DNA from: Yponomeuta sedellus
Lineage: Eukaryota; Arthropoda; Insecta; Lepidoptera; Yponomeutidae
Assembly: GCA_934045075.1 (NCBI GenBank)
Contig: OW203723.1
Location: forward strand, 6,731,913-6,795,912
Length of the DNA: 64,000 nucleotides
Direction: 5' to 3'
Part shown: piece after piece, positions 1 to 10,059 of the stretch
How positions within the stretch are numbered: position 1 is the first letter of the stretch
Layout of the letters: every line of letters begins with the position of its first letter
Position numbers and translations under genes: made by a program
Notes under the pieces: model-generated
What the model saw: the letters and a program-made list of their open reading frames with translations, nothing else
Database searches by the model: none
What the model was told of the DNA's origin: nothing

Positions 1-972
1 CTGTTGTTGCAAAGGTTGATGTGATATCACTTGTGTTTGATAGAATTTGCAGTGTTTTGGAGGCTGAAATGAAAAGAATGTTTCACAAGTTTTCTCCTAT
101 CGTCAGAAAAACTGGCCAAACGCGAGTTGGACTCGTGTACTAAGTTGAGCAGCTCTACGTGGAACATGAATCTAAGTACATTACTCAGTCCAGAGATGCG
201 TGGCAAACTGATAAGGTATTCTTAAATCATCGGTCATCGATATCAACCCTTGTAAAAGGTTTCGGCTTCGGCCAAGTGGTACATCCTTCAGCTTGTTCGA
301 TCGGTCGGACCAATATATTTTTTTACTGATGGTTCGATTGATCGAACTTCCAAGTTCTTGTAGTCCGAGCGTCTAACTACTAGCACTTTTACATTTTCTT
401 GTTATTCGATCGATCGGGCCATGAGGTCGGATCTTTTTCCTGTTGGATCTATTGATCGAATCATGTGCAATCGAACAATAACGACTACACTAGCTTTGTT
501 AGTTCGCCCAATGATTCAGATAGATAGATAGATAGATTCATTACTAAACCTCTTTAGCTAGCTAATCGCTACATTTTATTGTGCTACTGGCCCAAATTTT
601 TCCATGTTTCTACAATCAACCTTTTAGCCGGTTCAAAACCGGCATAGAACGCTGTTATTTATGTTGTGCCCTAATACTAGTTCTAGCAACACATCTAATT
701 ATTTAGCGCCCGCCCGCTGTTTCCTGCTGGTTTAATACAGAACGTGATCGCATTTTCATCGGAAACTTGCCTCGAACGGATTTATTGGCCAAATTGTGGC
801 ATTAATTTTACCCGAGGTCTTGTTATTTCTGAAAACTATAATAGCATCGATTGTGATTTATAATAAGACTTTGCTCAGATTAGGTATAAGCCTGCTTGTA
901 GGGGCTTAGTAATGTTACAGGTTGGTGTTTAAAACTAAGATTCTCATAAGATTTTAGTTACATTATAGGTAA
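1..972. other. AT-rich non-coding DNA
   Basis: No gene is visible. At 112-140 there is a degenerate copy of the GGCCAAnnGCGAGTnGGACTCG motif, common in lepidopteran repeats. A short (GATA)n run sits near 517-536. Between 287 and 480 the hexamer GATCGA and its variants recur several times. Confidence 0.5.
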
Positions 973-1180
973 GTTTTATGTAGCCTATAAACAACCGACT
1001 GCAGGGTACAGGCCTTCTCTTTCAGAGAGAGAAAGTATGGGATTAATTGTCACGCGTGCCCACCGCGGATTTGTGATTTCAAGCGCTTAGGTCGATATTT
1101 GATCACCTCGGACACCCAAGTTTCCTCACGATGTTTTCCTTCACAGTCAGCGGGTGATATTGATAACTTAGAAAACAAAG
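973..1180 (-). mobile_element. SINE-A fragment
   Basis: Body of the SINE-A family in minus orientation. Landmarks are TTATGTAGCCTATAAAC, a GAGAGAG run, a TTTCAAGCGC core and CCTCACGATGTTTTCCTTCA. The tRNA-like head is missing. The same order of landmarks occurs at 13110-13470, 33735-33930 and 48700-48885. Confidence 0.65.
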
Positions 1181-1510
1181 TCATTATAAGTGAGTTAAGC
1201 TCTGGAAATCAGAGCGAAATATTGTCGGACTCTTCAGACAATAAGTGAAATTAAGCTAATAATATTCTAGGTCTTCTAATTTCGTTGTTTTGGCAGTTTT
1301 CTGGTAGGCGACCGCTACGTTTTGGTTGCATAGACAAAACTAAACTGAATAAAGCACGCAAAGTAAGAACGTTGATAAGTGACCAATAGTAAAATAAATA
1401 CTTAGTTGATTAGTAAATATGCCAGGCAGTAATACCTAATAATAACAAAAACCTTTAAAAACTAAAAATTTCATGCAGTAAGCATTATTAACTTAGTTAT
1501 GTATTAAAGG

Positions 1511-1579
1511 TGTTAAATCGCGATTATCTAACGTCAGGAATTATGGTTTCACCTTATAAACAATCGCGATTGAACCCTA
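1511..1579. repeat. Small inverted-repeat element
   Basis: AATCGCGATTA near 1516 and AATCGCGATTG near 1562 face each other over about 40 bp and are followed by GAACCC. Related copies with the same ends lie at 7021-7085, 20467-20577 and 22700-22790, so this looks like a degraded short MITE. Confidence 0.4.
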
Positions 1580-1807
1580 AATATGTTTGAGCATCGAGCG
1601 TCAGTAGAAAAAAACTTATTTTTTTATTTTTGTGTATTAAGGGAAACAAACAGTAGTGCAATGACAATTAAACGTGATTACTTAATTAACTTAATTCTGG
1701 AATCACTAATTTATGTGGAAAGAACCCGTGACGAATAGAGACTTAGCTCGCGTCGTCGGTTGCTCTTAAGTACCTAATTCAAGTAAATGATTCCAGAATC
1801 CAAGTGA

Positions 1808-1915
1808 GAATAATAACTTCTACATAACAATCGCATGACCTGGTCCCAAACTAGGACACCCTGTGCGGTAACCAGGCAAGGCCATCACAAACATGATACT
1901 ACACCGACAAAGAAT
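1808..1915 (-). mobile_element. SINE-C-like fragment, head missing
   Basis: The order CTTCTACATAAC, TCCCAAACTAGGACACCCTG, GGTAACCAGGC, ATCACAAACATG matches the body of the copy at 50690-50905, and more distantly the SINE-C copies at 28063 and 40245. The tRNA-like head is absent. Confidence 0.5.
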
Positions 1916-2520
1916 TGTGAAATTCAACATTTCCGACTAAAGGAGACGCAGTGCAATTTCCAATATCCCTAGGAGAGAACCCGAAGACATAAGCTAGCAA
2001 CATCGATAGTCCATTATGAATTTACATCAAGTTGCAGAGTCAAGCGGAAACTAGCTAAGTAATGTTAAAAGGAAGCTCAAGTTTAAACAGGAGGGAGGGA
2101 ATTGTTCGCAGACGAGCCTATTATCGAAGGCACTTGATTGCTGGGATGGGACGATCGAACAAGCCGATTAGACCCGTACAGTCGACAGGACATCAACCTT
2201 TACATGCATGCAGGCTACTCAGTTTATTTGCGGGTGAATAGAATGTGACGGTGGTAACCTCTTTACACCATTTTTATTTCTTTTTCCATCTATCATTTTC
2301 AAATATTTAAATTTTGTCACTCATTCTTCGATTTCCCTCATTTTTCATCCACTACTACTTTACCCTTTGACCAGATCTGACTTTTTTACCTGCTTCTCCG
2401 TTTTTATCCAGTTTTCTGTTTTAAAGTAACTATAAATCTACAAATAAAATCACACCTGAAGTCGTTCCAGAGTTTATTTATTAATTATTAAAGTTATAAA
2501 ACGTTCCAAGACTACATAAA
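1916..2520. other. Non-coding, nothing recognised
   Basis: AT-rich sequence with no credible reading frame, RNA gene or repeat family that I can name. Confidence 0.4.
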
Positions 2521-2529
2521 AAAAGTAGA

Positions 2530-2830
2530 ATTATAACGTCAAAGAACCAAGTACCTACATGTACTTTGGTTCTTTGTCTGACGTGGTCTGACTGGTGGGG
2601 AGCCAATCTGGCTTCCCACCAGTCGAGCCCTTCGGAGCGCGCTCATGCCGCGTCGCGGTGAATTAGCCTCTGGCCTATCCCGTGACCCGGTACTGGAGAG
2701 GAGGAACATCGCGGGGTTTAGTGGGTAGTCCAGCCCGGAGAAGACAGCTCCGTGTGGCTGGGAATCCCACACGAAGCCGTTCTGTTGCTCCCCCGACAGC
2801 AGAGCGGTGAAGAGCGTAAATGCATTATAT
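2530..2830. repeat. GC-rich block with two hairpins, unclassified repeat
   Basis: A GC-rich island in AT-rich surroundings. One hairpin (about 2540-2576) pairs CAAAGAACC with GGTTCTTTG through a near-perfect arm around CTACAT. A second (about 2599-2624) pairs CTGGTGGGGAGCC with GGCTTCCCACCAG. The 77-codon minus-strand frame across it matches nothing I know. The texture resembles a LINE 3' region, but I cannot assign it. Confidence 0.35.
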
Positions 2831-3304
2831 GCATTCCCCGCGTTACAAAAAAAAATACATTAGAGAAGTATGTAGATGAACGAACAAAACATACTCAATG
2901 ATAATTTCAGAGGTAATAAATACATGCCTAAATAAAAGCGTGAATAAATTAAATTAGCTTCAGATCAGAATCAGATTAGCTTGTTGTGTATGTTAACTTA
3001 TTTAACCTAATTCTTCAAGTGAATTTATTGTTGTAGGCAATAAATCTTTTTTACTTGCCGTTAACTCCTATATGCGCTCACCCTTAAATAGTTCAGAGAA
3101 TTCACCCCTGGGTATAGTAGGAAAATTGTGGTTGTATACATCAAAGTGACTTTGCTTGCGAAGAGCAAAAATCCATCCATTACTTGTTCTAAGAAGGCAA
3201 AAAAAATCATCTAACGTTACTAAAACACTGATTTATTAGTTTTCGAGTTTACCAATACAAAACGATTGCTATAGCGACCAATTGTTTAAAAAAATCAAAA
3301 TACT
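2831..3304. other. Non-coding; possible 3' terminal exon of the 16.4-kb minus gene
   Basis: Nothing firm. On the minus strand a pyrimidine-rich acceptor at about 3190-3208 is followed by AACAAGTAA, which would add two codons and a stop in phase 0. An AATAAA lies further on, near 3040. This is offered only because it fits the phase of the putative exon at 5923-6159. Confidence 0.12.
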
Positions 3305-3651
3305 TCGATATCAACCTTTTGTATGTCCCCAAGGCTGGGCTACGGATCTCTTCCTGAATCGCAGAAAGGTTAGGTCATACTCCCCCACAGAGGCCAAGTC
3401 CGGGTTGGTGGAGGATTGTAAGACAGTGGCGGGCCTTACTGTCAGAAGTTAACAAGCCGCCTATGAGGCCTGTGACATGATTTAACGACTGTCATTACAT
3501 GACAGCCGGCACCAACAGCGTAACCCCCTGGGAAAATGCCACTAGCGTTAGTCATAGACGGTTCACCCATCCATGCACTGAACGCGCCCTATGTTGCTCA
3601 ACCTTCGTGATCGTTTTAAGATCACTCAGGCAGCCCGGGCTACGAGCTATT
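3305..3651 (+). mobile_element. Dispersed repeat D, long copy
   Basis: Begins GATATCAACC, then the landmarks GGTTAGGTCATACTCC, GGCCAAGTCCGGGTTGGTGG, GGCGGGCCTTACTGTCAGAA, CATTACATGACAGCCGGCAC and GCCACTAGCG. The same order is seen at 6295-6600 and 54430-54815. It has no tRNA head and no long frame, so it is probably the 3' part of a retroelement. The 60-codon frame inside is incidental. Confidence 0.6.
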
Positions 3652-4200
3652 CCCTATATGCTTACACAAAACTCAAAATAGGGAAGTTACTTAGGATACT
3701 TACTTAGCAGAGCAGATTTATAAAAATAACTAATGGAAGATACCCGTGCCCCTCGGGGGGGGGGGACAAATGGGTTGATGATTATAGAGGTATGCTTAAA
3801 AAGGATATTAACGTATAAAATAAACTTTTACTTCATACCGCTTATATTACTTATCCCACGTATTGGAATTTTCCGCAGCGTGCTTATAAACTCAAAAACA
3901 TAACAAGCAAACTATCCTATCCATCTCAACTTTAGTTTTAGTTGAAGTTTTGCTTTATTGTAGACTCTACCCGAGACCGAATATCGAGTACAGTCACGAG
4001 CACTAATATGTATGCACTTCAGTACCTTGACAAAGTAAAAATAGTCAATTACAATTACGCTTTAATACATCGCGCTTAAAGAGCATAATGTGACAAGGTT
4101 CTAAGGTGTTTACCAAGACTGCGACTGTACCAAACTTTTAAAGGAAACTCAGTAGTAATAAAGGTATTTTTCATAGCACAAGCAGCCAAACTGTATTTAA
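3652..4200. other. Non-coding, nothing recognised
   Basis: AT-rich. The only oddity is a run of about ten G near 3757. Confidence 0.4.
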
Positions 4201-4204
4201 ATTA

Positions 4205-4470
4205 GCCATGAATTGTGGGTGGCGTTAGTGATGGTGGTAGCGAAGTTTGTTGCTTCTGGTCGCGGGTTCGAATCCTGATACGTACCAATGAATTCGTTTT
4301 GTAAGTTAAGTATTGTAGTAATACCACTTGCTAATGGTGAAGGAAAATATTGTGAGCAAACCGGAGTGTGTAAGCTGTTTGCATACATCAGCGCTTGAAA
4401 TTGTCGCGTGGTGGCCCATTCTATCTCTCTCTGGGAGAAGGCCTGTGCCCTAAATTAGGTGTAGGTGATA
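4205..4470 (+). mobile_element. SINE-A copy with tRNA-like head
   Basis: The head carries a degenerate A-box region followed by a B box (GGTCGCGGGTTCGAATCC, about 4259-4277). The body continues through AATACCACTTGCTAATGG, TGAAGGAAAATATTGTGAG, GCGCTTGAAATTG and a TCTCTCTC run to the GAGAAGGCCTGTGCCC end. This is the opposite strand of the 13110-13470 copy and a nearly complete element. Confidence 0.65.
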
Positions 4471-4479
4471 TAGATAAGA

Positions 4480-4600
4480 TAAAATAACTTGTACATCGAA
4501 AAATAATTACAGAAACAGCAGCAGCAGCTAAAACACAATTGTCGGCCTTATTGCTTATAGCAATGTCTTTCAGGCAACCTCACATTGGAGAATTCGGCAA
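4480..4600 (-). mobile_element. LINE-F 3' end fragment
   Basis: GATAAGATAA, then ACAATTGTCGGCCTTATTGC, a small palindrome and TTTCAGGCAACCTC. This is the reverse complement of a LINE 3' UTR family with GGTTGTCTGGAAGAGAT and a TGTGCAATAAAG tail (compare 58495-58640). Confidence 0.5.
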
Positions 4601-4654
4601 TGGAGAAATAGGTACGTATAGTCGATGCAAATACAAATCTTAATAAACATACGT

Positions 4655-4850
4655 AATTATAACGGTATCCTTGCTAACTGTGAAGGAAAACTTCGTGAGA
4701 AAACCTGAATGTCTTGTGTCTTCTAATTGTGGTCAAATACCTCAACGGTTGAAATTGTCAATTCGCTGTGGGCATGCGTGGTGATTAAGCCCATTGTCTC
4801 TGTCTCTCTGAGAGAAGACCCGTGCCGCACAGTGAGAATGTTGGGCACAT
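4655..4850 (+). mobile_element. SINE-A copy, head missing
   Basis: Body landmarks in order: TGCTAACTGTGAAGGAAAAC, GAGAAAACCTGAATG, GGTTGAAATTGTCAATTCGC, GCATGCGTGGTGATTAAGCC, TCTCTCTGAGAGAAGACCCG. It lies downstream of the copy at 4205 in the same orientation. Confidence 0.6.
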
Positions 4851-5058
4851 GTCCTACAATCCCCCTGCATTACAATATTGTGAGAGTAAGTGTTTGACTC
4901 GTAAGTATGTATGGGAGTATGTCCAATTCTATGCTCCTTCATAACTCCTTTACCACTGGTCAGATTTTGACAAATAATATCTCAATCGATGCGTCGTGTT
5001 TTAGCAAGAGTCGTAGGCTACATGAAATCAGCATAGCACCAACAATTTAAAAAAAATC

Positions 5059-5178
5059 CCACTGCTGAGCATTAACTTCTGAGCAGGCTGGACCCATATT
5101 CGACAATGATAACTCATTGCAAAGTATCTGGGATGGTCCCACCAGCTTAGTAGTTAATGCTCGCTCAGTTGGGTTGAT
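5059..5178. mobile_element. MITE-J, complete copy
   Basis: The ends mirror each other: ACTGCTGAGCATTAACT at the left and AGTTAATGCTCGCTCAGT at the right, about 120 bp apart. The inside reads ACCCATATTCGACAATG. A second copy at 35488-35612 and an interrupted one at 5375-5863 support the boundaries. Confidence 0.6.
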
Positions 5179-5204
5179 TTTTATTTTTTATTTCAATAAG
5201 AAAA

Positions 5205-5320
5205 TGCCACTAGCGGTGGTCACGGGCCGGTCATCCATACTGCACCTGACCGCGGCTTTTGTTGCTTAACTCAATTGATTGATTCCAATCACTCGGTTCA
5301 ACTAGGCCACGAGCGCTTCA
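5205..5320 (+). mobile_element. Repeat D, 3' fragment
   Basis: Contains AATGCCACTAGCGGTGGTCA, then GATTGATTCCAATCACTCGG and AGGCCACGAGCGCTTC, which form the 3' part of the 54430-54815 copy. Confidence 0.6.
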
Positions 5321-5374
5321 AGCGAGCGCAAAAAATATAGGTACTAGCGAAAACTATTGAAATAAAAAATAGCC

Positions 5375-5863
5375 AACAACCCAAGCGCTGAGAATTAACT
5401 AATGAACAAGCGGGCGGGACCCATATTCTTCTCTTCTCCTTCTTCTTCAGGCTATATTAGTCCACTGCTGGACATATCCCTCGCCTAATGAGCGCTAAAG
5501 CGCCCTGTCTTCAGCTTGCCGCTCCCAGCATCTGTCTGCAGTTTTTCGCAGATCGCCGTCCCACCTGGTCGGATGGCGTCATACACTACGTTTACCGAGT
5601 CGCGGTCTCTACTCAAGAACACGCTTACTCCAACGGTTGTCTGTTCTTCGCAAGATATGGCCAGCCCACTGCCACTTCAGCTCGCTAATTCTCTGAGCTA
5701 AGTCGATAAGTTTGGTTCTCTGTTACGAATCCTATCCTTCAGAGAAACTCCGAGCATAGCTCTCTCCATAGCTCCACAGCACCCATATTCGACAATGAAA
5801 ACTCATTGCAAAGTATCTGGGTTGGTCCCACCTGCTTAGTAATTAATGCCCAGCAGTTTGGTT
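5375..5863. mobile_element. MITE-J interrupted by a LINE insertion
   Basis: The left half (5375-5428) and right half (5781-5863) of a MITE-J copy are separated by 352 bp of LINE-E. ACCCATATTC is present once in the intact MITE at 5059 but twice here, at 5419-5428 and 5781-5790, exactly flanking the insertion. That makes it a 10-bp target-site duplication and shows the insertion came after the MITE. Confidence 0.75.
5429..5780 (-). pseudogene. LINE-E, 5'-truncated: reverse transcriptase C-terminal tail
   Basis: Read on the minus strand, the insert ends in a (GAA)n tail next to the target duplication, as expected for target-primed insertion. The minus-strand translation starts MERAMLGVSLKDRIRN and continues in other frames to ELKWQWAGHILRRTDNRW. 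It then gives a VGRP-like segment and a YVQQW-type ending next to the GTCCAGCAGTGGACTAATAT motif. This is the C-terminal tail of a non-LTR retrotransposon reverse transcriptase polyprotein. At least one in-frame stop (after RVLE) and one frameshift show it is dead. The same 3' end recurs at 11378, 15100, 15385, 42130 and 51500. Confidence 0.75.
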
Positions 5864-5922
5864 ATTTTTTATAACAGTTTTTTACACTAGTATATTTTTA
5901 TTCCAGATCTTCCCTCACTTAC

Positions 5923-6159
5923 AGGTAAAAACGAGCTCCATTTGGTATGTAAGAAGTGTAACCAGCAACCGTAATAGCCGAGCATTAGATAGAATCCAGG
6001 CTGCTTTATCAAACGTAAGCCTATTCGCACAACGCACTCAATGGCTGAATAACGTGGCGCATTACCATAATGAATTCCCTGAAAGGATTTAGGCATCCCT
6101 TTCAATTTGGGGTTTTGCGTGTGCTTAATACCACCCAAAGGCACTGAGACTCGAATAAA
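5923..6159 (-). CDS. Putative internal coding exon, unknown product
   Basis: I do not recognise the product. On the minus strand, a pyrimidine-rich acceptor (CTTTCTACCACAG) at 6160-6172 opens 79 uninterrupted codons. These end precisely at a codon boundary followed by GTAAGTG (donor at 5917-5922). The peptide runs from FIRVSVPLGG to HTKWSSFLP and has a moderately hydrophobic aromatic stretch near its C-terminal third (GFYLMLGYYGCWLHFLH). No ATG is needed, because the frame begins at the acceptor. The first exon at 16211-16441 on the same strand also ends in phase 0, so the two would join in frame to give 156 residues. Against this, a frame of this length can arise by chance and the intron would be about 10 kb, filled with repeats. 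Confidence 0.25.
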
Positions 6160-6294
6160 CTGTGGTAGAAAGGTGTGTTACTGTTATATTCATGTTGAAA
6201 GTAGTGGGTTAGCACCGGTTTAATCTAGTTCTAGCTGTCCCGGCGACGTTCGTACCACCACAGATTCCGTTTATACGATTTTTGTTACCATGTC

Positions 6295-6600
6295 GATATC
6301 AACCCTTCGTAGGTCCCCACTGCTAGGGCACGGTTGTCTTCCTGCATCGCAAGAAGGTTAGGCCTTACTCCGCCACGGGGGCCGAGTCCGGGTTGGTGGA
6401 GGACTATAAGACAATGCCGGGCCTTACTGTCAGAAGTTATCAAGCCGCCTATTACAGACATGGCTTAACGACTGCCATTATATGACAGCCGGCACCAACG
6501 GCCTAACGTGCCTTGAGAAACACGCAAGCGCTCGGAAAAAATGCCACTAGCGGTTGTCACGGGACCGCGCCTGTTGTTGCCCGAGTGATTGATGTAACCA
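6295..6600 (+). mobile_element. Repeat D copy
   Basis: Begins CGATATCAACCCTTCGTAGG, then GTTAGGCCTTACTCCGCCAC, GGCGGGCCTTACTGT-type sequence, CAAGCCGCCTATTACAGACA, TGACAGCCGGCACCAACGGC and ATGCCACTAGCGG. Same order as 3305-3651 and 54430-54815. Confidence 0.6.
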
Positions 6601-6799
6601 TGGCAACGCAATAAATAAGTATCTCATAGTTTGCTTTGAAAAAAGATAACGATAACAGTAAAATATTATTCCACGAGAACGCATTACAGACATATGAAGT
6701 ATCCTAAGTCGCAATACAGGTCTGTCTATTTGTATGGCAAGTTTCATGTATAACACCGTTCAGTCGTTGTTGCGTGACGGAGTAACAAAGTTCCAAACA

Positions 6800-6872
6800 T
6801 CTTCAAAATAATTTAAAAATGAATCGCTGAATGTGTTGGTAAGCGCAAATCTCGAGAGCAGCTAGTTTATAA
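6800..6872 (+). mobile_element. Helitron-like remnant
   Basis: ATGAATCGCTGAATGTGTTG, GGTAAGCGCAAATCTCGAG and GAGCAGCTAGT match the copy at 14004-14187 but lack its middle. The CTAGT end is kept. Confidence 0.5.
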
Positions 6873-7020
6873 TAATTAGGATAACGGGTACTGAACACGA
6901 AGCTAAGTAAAGTTATTTATACCTTATACTTACTGAATGTCACTGACATTCACAAAGTAGGTTATCTTATCACCGACTTTCCCACCGATAATAATGTGCA
7001 AACACGTATCAAACGCAAGT

Positions 7021-7090
7021 TACATTAAACGGGTCTAATCGGGATTATTGTATAATCATTGTACGATAATCGCGAGTGGAGAGAAAAAAT
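7021..7090. repeat. Small inverted-repeat element
   Basis: TTAAACGGGTCTAATCGGGA and ATAATCGCGAGTGG ends around TTGTATAATCATTGTACGAT. Same family as 20467-20577. Confidence 0.35.
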
Positions 7091-7149
7091 ACGTAAGTAT
7101 CAAATGCATTCATGATTTTATTAATATAGGAGACCGTAATACAGAAAAT

Positions 7150-7480
7150 TGTTGTGTGTGAAAAGCCAAGTGCGTAGCAGACAACGCGCATTGTAGGGTT
7201 CCGTATGAGGGTTTTTTACCTGCTTTACAGAACGACGCCCTATTCTAAAGAAAATTTGCGCTTTAAAGCATATCCGATCCTACAAACCGATCCCTAAATC
7301 GAAAAATGGTTTTAAATAGTAATAAACGACCAATTTAACGATACTCCACTCTACGGAACTACATATAATTTTTAAATTTTATCCATCATCTGTCGAGGCG
7401 CGATTAATATTAACATCTATGCAAAATTTAAATTTCAGCACTTGTTCTGTTTTAAGCCGCGGACAAACAGACACCAGACG
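7150..7480 (+). mobile_element. Lepidopteran transposon fragment
   Basis: AAAGCCAAGTGCG near 7162 and AGGGTTCCGTATGAGG near 7194, then CGGACAAACAGACACCAGACG near 7459. This pairing of CCAAGTGCG with GGGTTCCGTA and a GGACAnACAGAC run is typical of a widespread lepidopteran repeat. No frame survives. Confidence 0.4.
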
Positions 7481-7750
7481 TACCAAACACCATGGCAAAA
7501 CTACAAGGCCTTTATTGATTGAAACCATATAAAGGAAACGTTACCCACAAGCTACATCGATTCGAGTCGATTTTTATCTATGGCTAATAGTCCGATAGAG
7601 CTTGGGCAAATCTAAATTCTATTAGGGCGACGTCGTAACGTAATTCGTTGATTTACGTAGTTAATAAGTCACACGAATGTTAAGTAAAATGCCTAACGTA
7701 TACTAAGCACGTCACCACGTCTATTCTTATCCTGACAATCTGAAATGAAC

Positions 7751-7873
7751 TCTAACCGTGTTGTAGACTTTTAGTCCGGATCTACTTATGGGTGTTGTTA
7801 TATCGGAAAAGTAGATCCGAACTAAAAGTCTACAATGTGTTGTGCTTACAAAAGTTTTAGTTCTAACCGTGTT
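7751..7873. repeat. Large hairpin between 12-bp direct repeats
   Basis: Left arm 7763-7787 and right arm 7809-7833 are 25 bp each and complementary except at one position, with a 21-nt loop. The 12-mer TCTAACCGTGTT stands at 7751-7762, immediately before the left arm, and again at 7862-7873. This looks like a small insertion with a duplicated target, or the product of a template switch. No coding potential. Confidence 0.7.
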
Positions 7874-7970
7874 ATTCATAACACCACGTTTCCTTTAAAT
7901 ACTCCATAGACGCCGCGTAAATGTTAGGGACAAAAGGGAAAGGCTATTTTTGCAGGCTATTTATACAGTT

Positions 7971-9140
7971 ACACTATTTTTATTTCTAATGCACTAACCC
8001 GTGCTAAGGAACAAATTTAAAAACCTATTTAAAGGCTAAAAATTCCACCCACGCCGGGATTAGAACCCGCAACCTCTGGCTATCCGTGCCAGCGCTCTAC
8101 CAATTGAGCCAATGGGCAACTCACGGCATCAGTGAAATTTCGAACCTCTTTATACTATTCTCTGTATTACGTACAGGCAGCGACATCTGACTTAAGCAAA
8201 TTGCATTACTTACAGCCCCGACCACCTACTTTGCAGTTAGGTTTAACATCGGAACGATATCACTGTACCCACATGATTACACTATTTTTATTTCTAATGC
8301 ACTAACCCGTGCTAAGGAACAAATTTAAAAACCTATTTAGAGGCTAAAAATTCCACCCACGCCGGGATTCGAACCCGCAACCTCTGGCTATCCGTGCCAG
8401 CGCTCTACCAATTGAGCCAATGGGCAACTCACGGCATCAGTGAAATTTCGAACCTCTTTATACTATTCTCTGTATTACGTACAGGCAGCGACATCTGACT
8501 TAAGCAAATTGCATTACTTACAGCCCCGACCACCTACTTTGCAGTTAGGTTTAACATCGGAACGATATCACTGTACCCACATGATTACACTATTTTTATT
8601 TCTAATGCACTAACCCGTGCTAAGGAACAAATTTAAAAACCTATTTAGAGGCTAAAAATTCCACCCACGCCGGGATTCGAACCCGCAACCTCTGGCTATC
8701 CGTGCCAGCGCTCTACCAATTGAGCCAATGGGCGACTCACGGCATCAGTGAAATTTCGAACCTCTTTACACTATTCTCTGTATTACGTACAGGCAGCGAC
8801 ATCTGACTTAAGCAAATTGCATTACTTACAGCCCCGACCACCTACTTTGCAGTTAGGTTTAACATCGGAACGATATCACTGTACCCACATGATTACACTA
8901 TTTTTATTTCTAATGCACTAACCCGTGCTAAGGAACAAATTTAAAAACCTATTTAGAGGCTAAAAAATCCACCCACGCCGGGATTCGAACCCGCAACCTC
9001 TGGCTACCCGTGCCAGCGCTCTACCAATTGAGCCAATGAGCGACTCACGGCATCAGTGAAATTTCGAACCTCTTTACACTATTCTCTGTATTACGTACAG
9101 GCAGCGACATCTGACTTAAGCAAATTGCATTACTTACAGA
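7971..9140 (-). repeat. 308-bp tandem array with four tRNA-like genes
   Basis: Three complete units and one truncated unit start at 7971, 8279, 8587 and 8895, an exact 308-bp period. The last stops at 9140, after GCATTACTTACAG. Each unit holds a tRNA-like gene on the minus strand (8046-8118, 8354-8426, 8662-8734, 8970-9042). Each has a CTGGC/GCCAG anticodon stem, a TTCGAAT T loop with B box GGGTTCGAATCCCGGC, and a GCTC/GAGC D stem. The anticodon loop ACGGATA lacks the usual U33, and the spacing between T stem and acceptor is off by one, so these are probably not functional tRNAs. Copy 1 has TAGAACCC in place of TCGAACCC in its B box. Confidence 0.85.
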
Positions 9141-9149
9141 TTCCATTAC

Positions 9150-9370
9150 TCGAGATTTGTGCTTACCAACACATTCAGCGATCAATTTTTATATATTTAC
9201 AATATTAAATGTCATGTCAGTGACAATAAAGAATTTCTCCGAAACGTCTTCGCCAGTTTTTTTTATGTTTATTTGGTAGGTAGGTCCGGGAATAAGTCGT
9301 AGGCTAATAAAACAATGTTTGCAGAGTTAGCTAGTTTGTTATATTATAGACATTTATTTTGTAATAAGAT
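9150..9370. mobile_element. Helitron-like fragments
   Basis: CTTACCAACACATTCAGCGAT near 9161 is the minus-strand 5' part of the 14004 family. After it come TTTCTCCGAAACGTCTTCGC and AGAGTTAGCTAGTTTG, a piece of the same kind of element in the other orientation (compare 25985-26110). Confidence 0.4.
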
Positions 9371-9870
9371 AGGTTTATATTTTTTATAGATAAACAGCAT
9401 GTATAGTCTTCTCTACATAATTTTCTCGTTATAATTGGAAAAGCACGTCGTATCACTATTGTGAAAAACAAGGATGTCCATGAAGTGTTGCATTTATTGC
9501 CTATGGCTTCACGTCAAATAAATAAGAGCCGTCATGGGTGTGCATCTGTCAAAAGTTAAATGAACTGTTGGAACGATTATACTCACGCAATACCTAACAA
9601 AATCTAACAAGGACTCAAACTAATTAGTCACCGTTTAGCAGCAGCCGTGAATAATTCTAAGCAAAAACTGCGTAAACAAGTAGGCAGGCAATAATAAAGC
9701 AGACTCACTTTTGATTTATTGCCCAAATGTAGCGTTCAGACACAGACGATAATTCGACGCGCCGCGTCCGCTCCTCCATAAATTACTTGTTTCCCGGTAG
9801 TTAAGTGGTTTTTGCTGACAATCCTTTGACGCGTGCGCAGGATTACTTTCAAAAGATGCAAAAAAACTCA
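9371..9870. other. Non-coding, nothing recognised
   Basis: AT-rich sequence without a credible gene or named repeat. Confidence 0.4.
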
Positions 9871-9876
9871 TAAAAA

Positions 9877-9930
9877 GGCTGGTCAAGTGCGAGTCGGACT
9901 CTCACACCGAGGGTTCCGTACAATTTTGTA
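9877..9930 (+). mobile_element. Lepidopteran repeat motif
   Basis: CTGGTCAAGTGCGAGTCGGA followed by CTCTCACACCGAGGGTTCCG is a good copy of a motif found throughout lepidopteran genomes. Only this end is left. Confidence 0.55.
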
Positions 9931-10059
9931 GGCAGGTACTTACGAGTACATATTATAAAAAATTTGGAATTGGTCTCGCAGTCTTTAATACTGATTGACA
10001 AAAATGTTAATTCAATCAATGCAACCATTAATGTACACCTACCTACTCTGTTCATCTTT

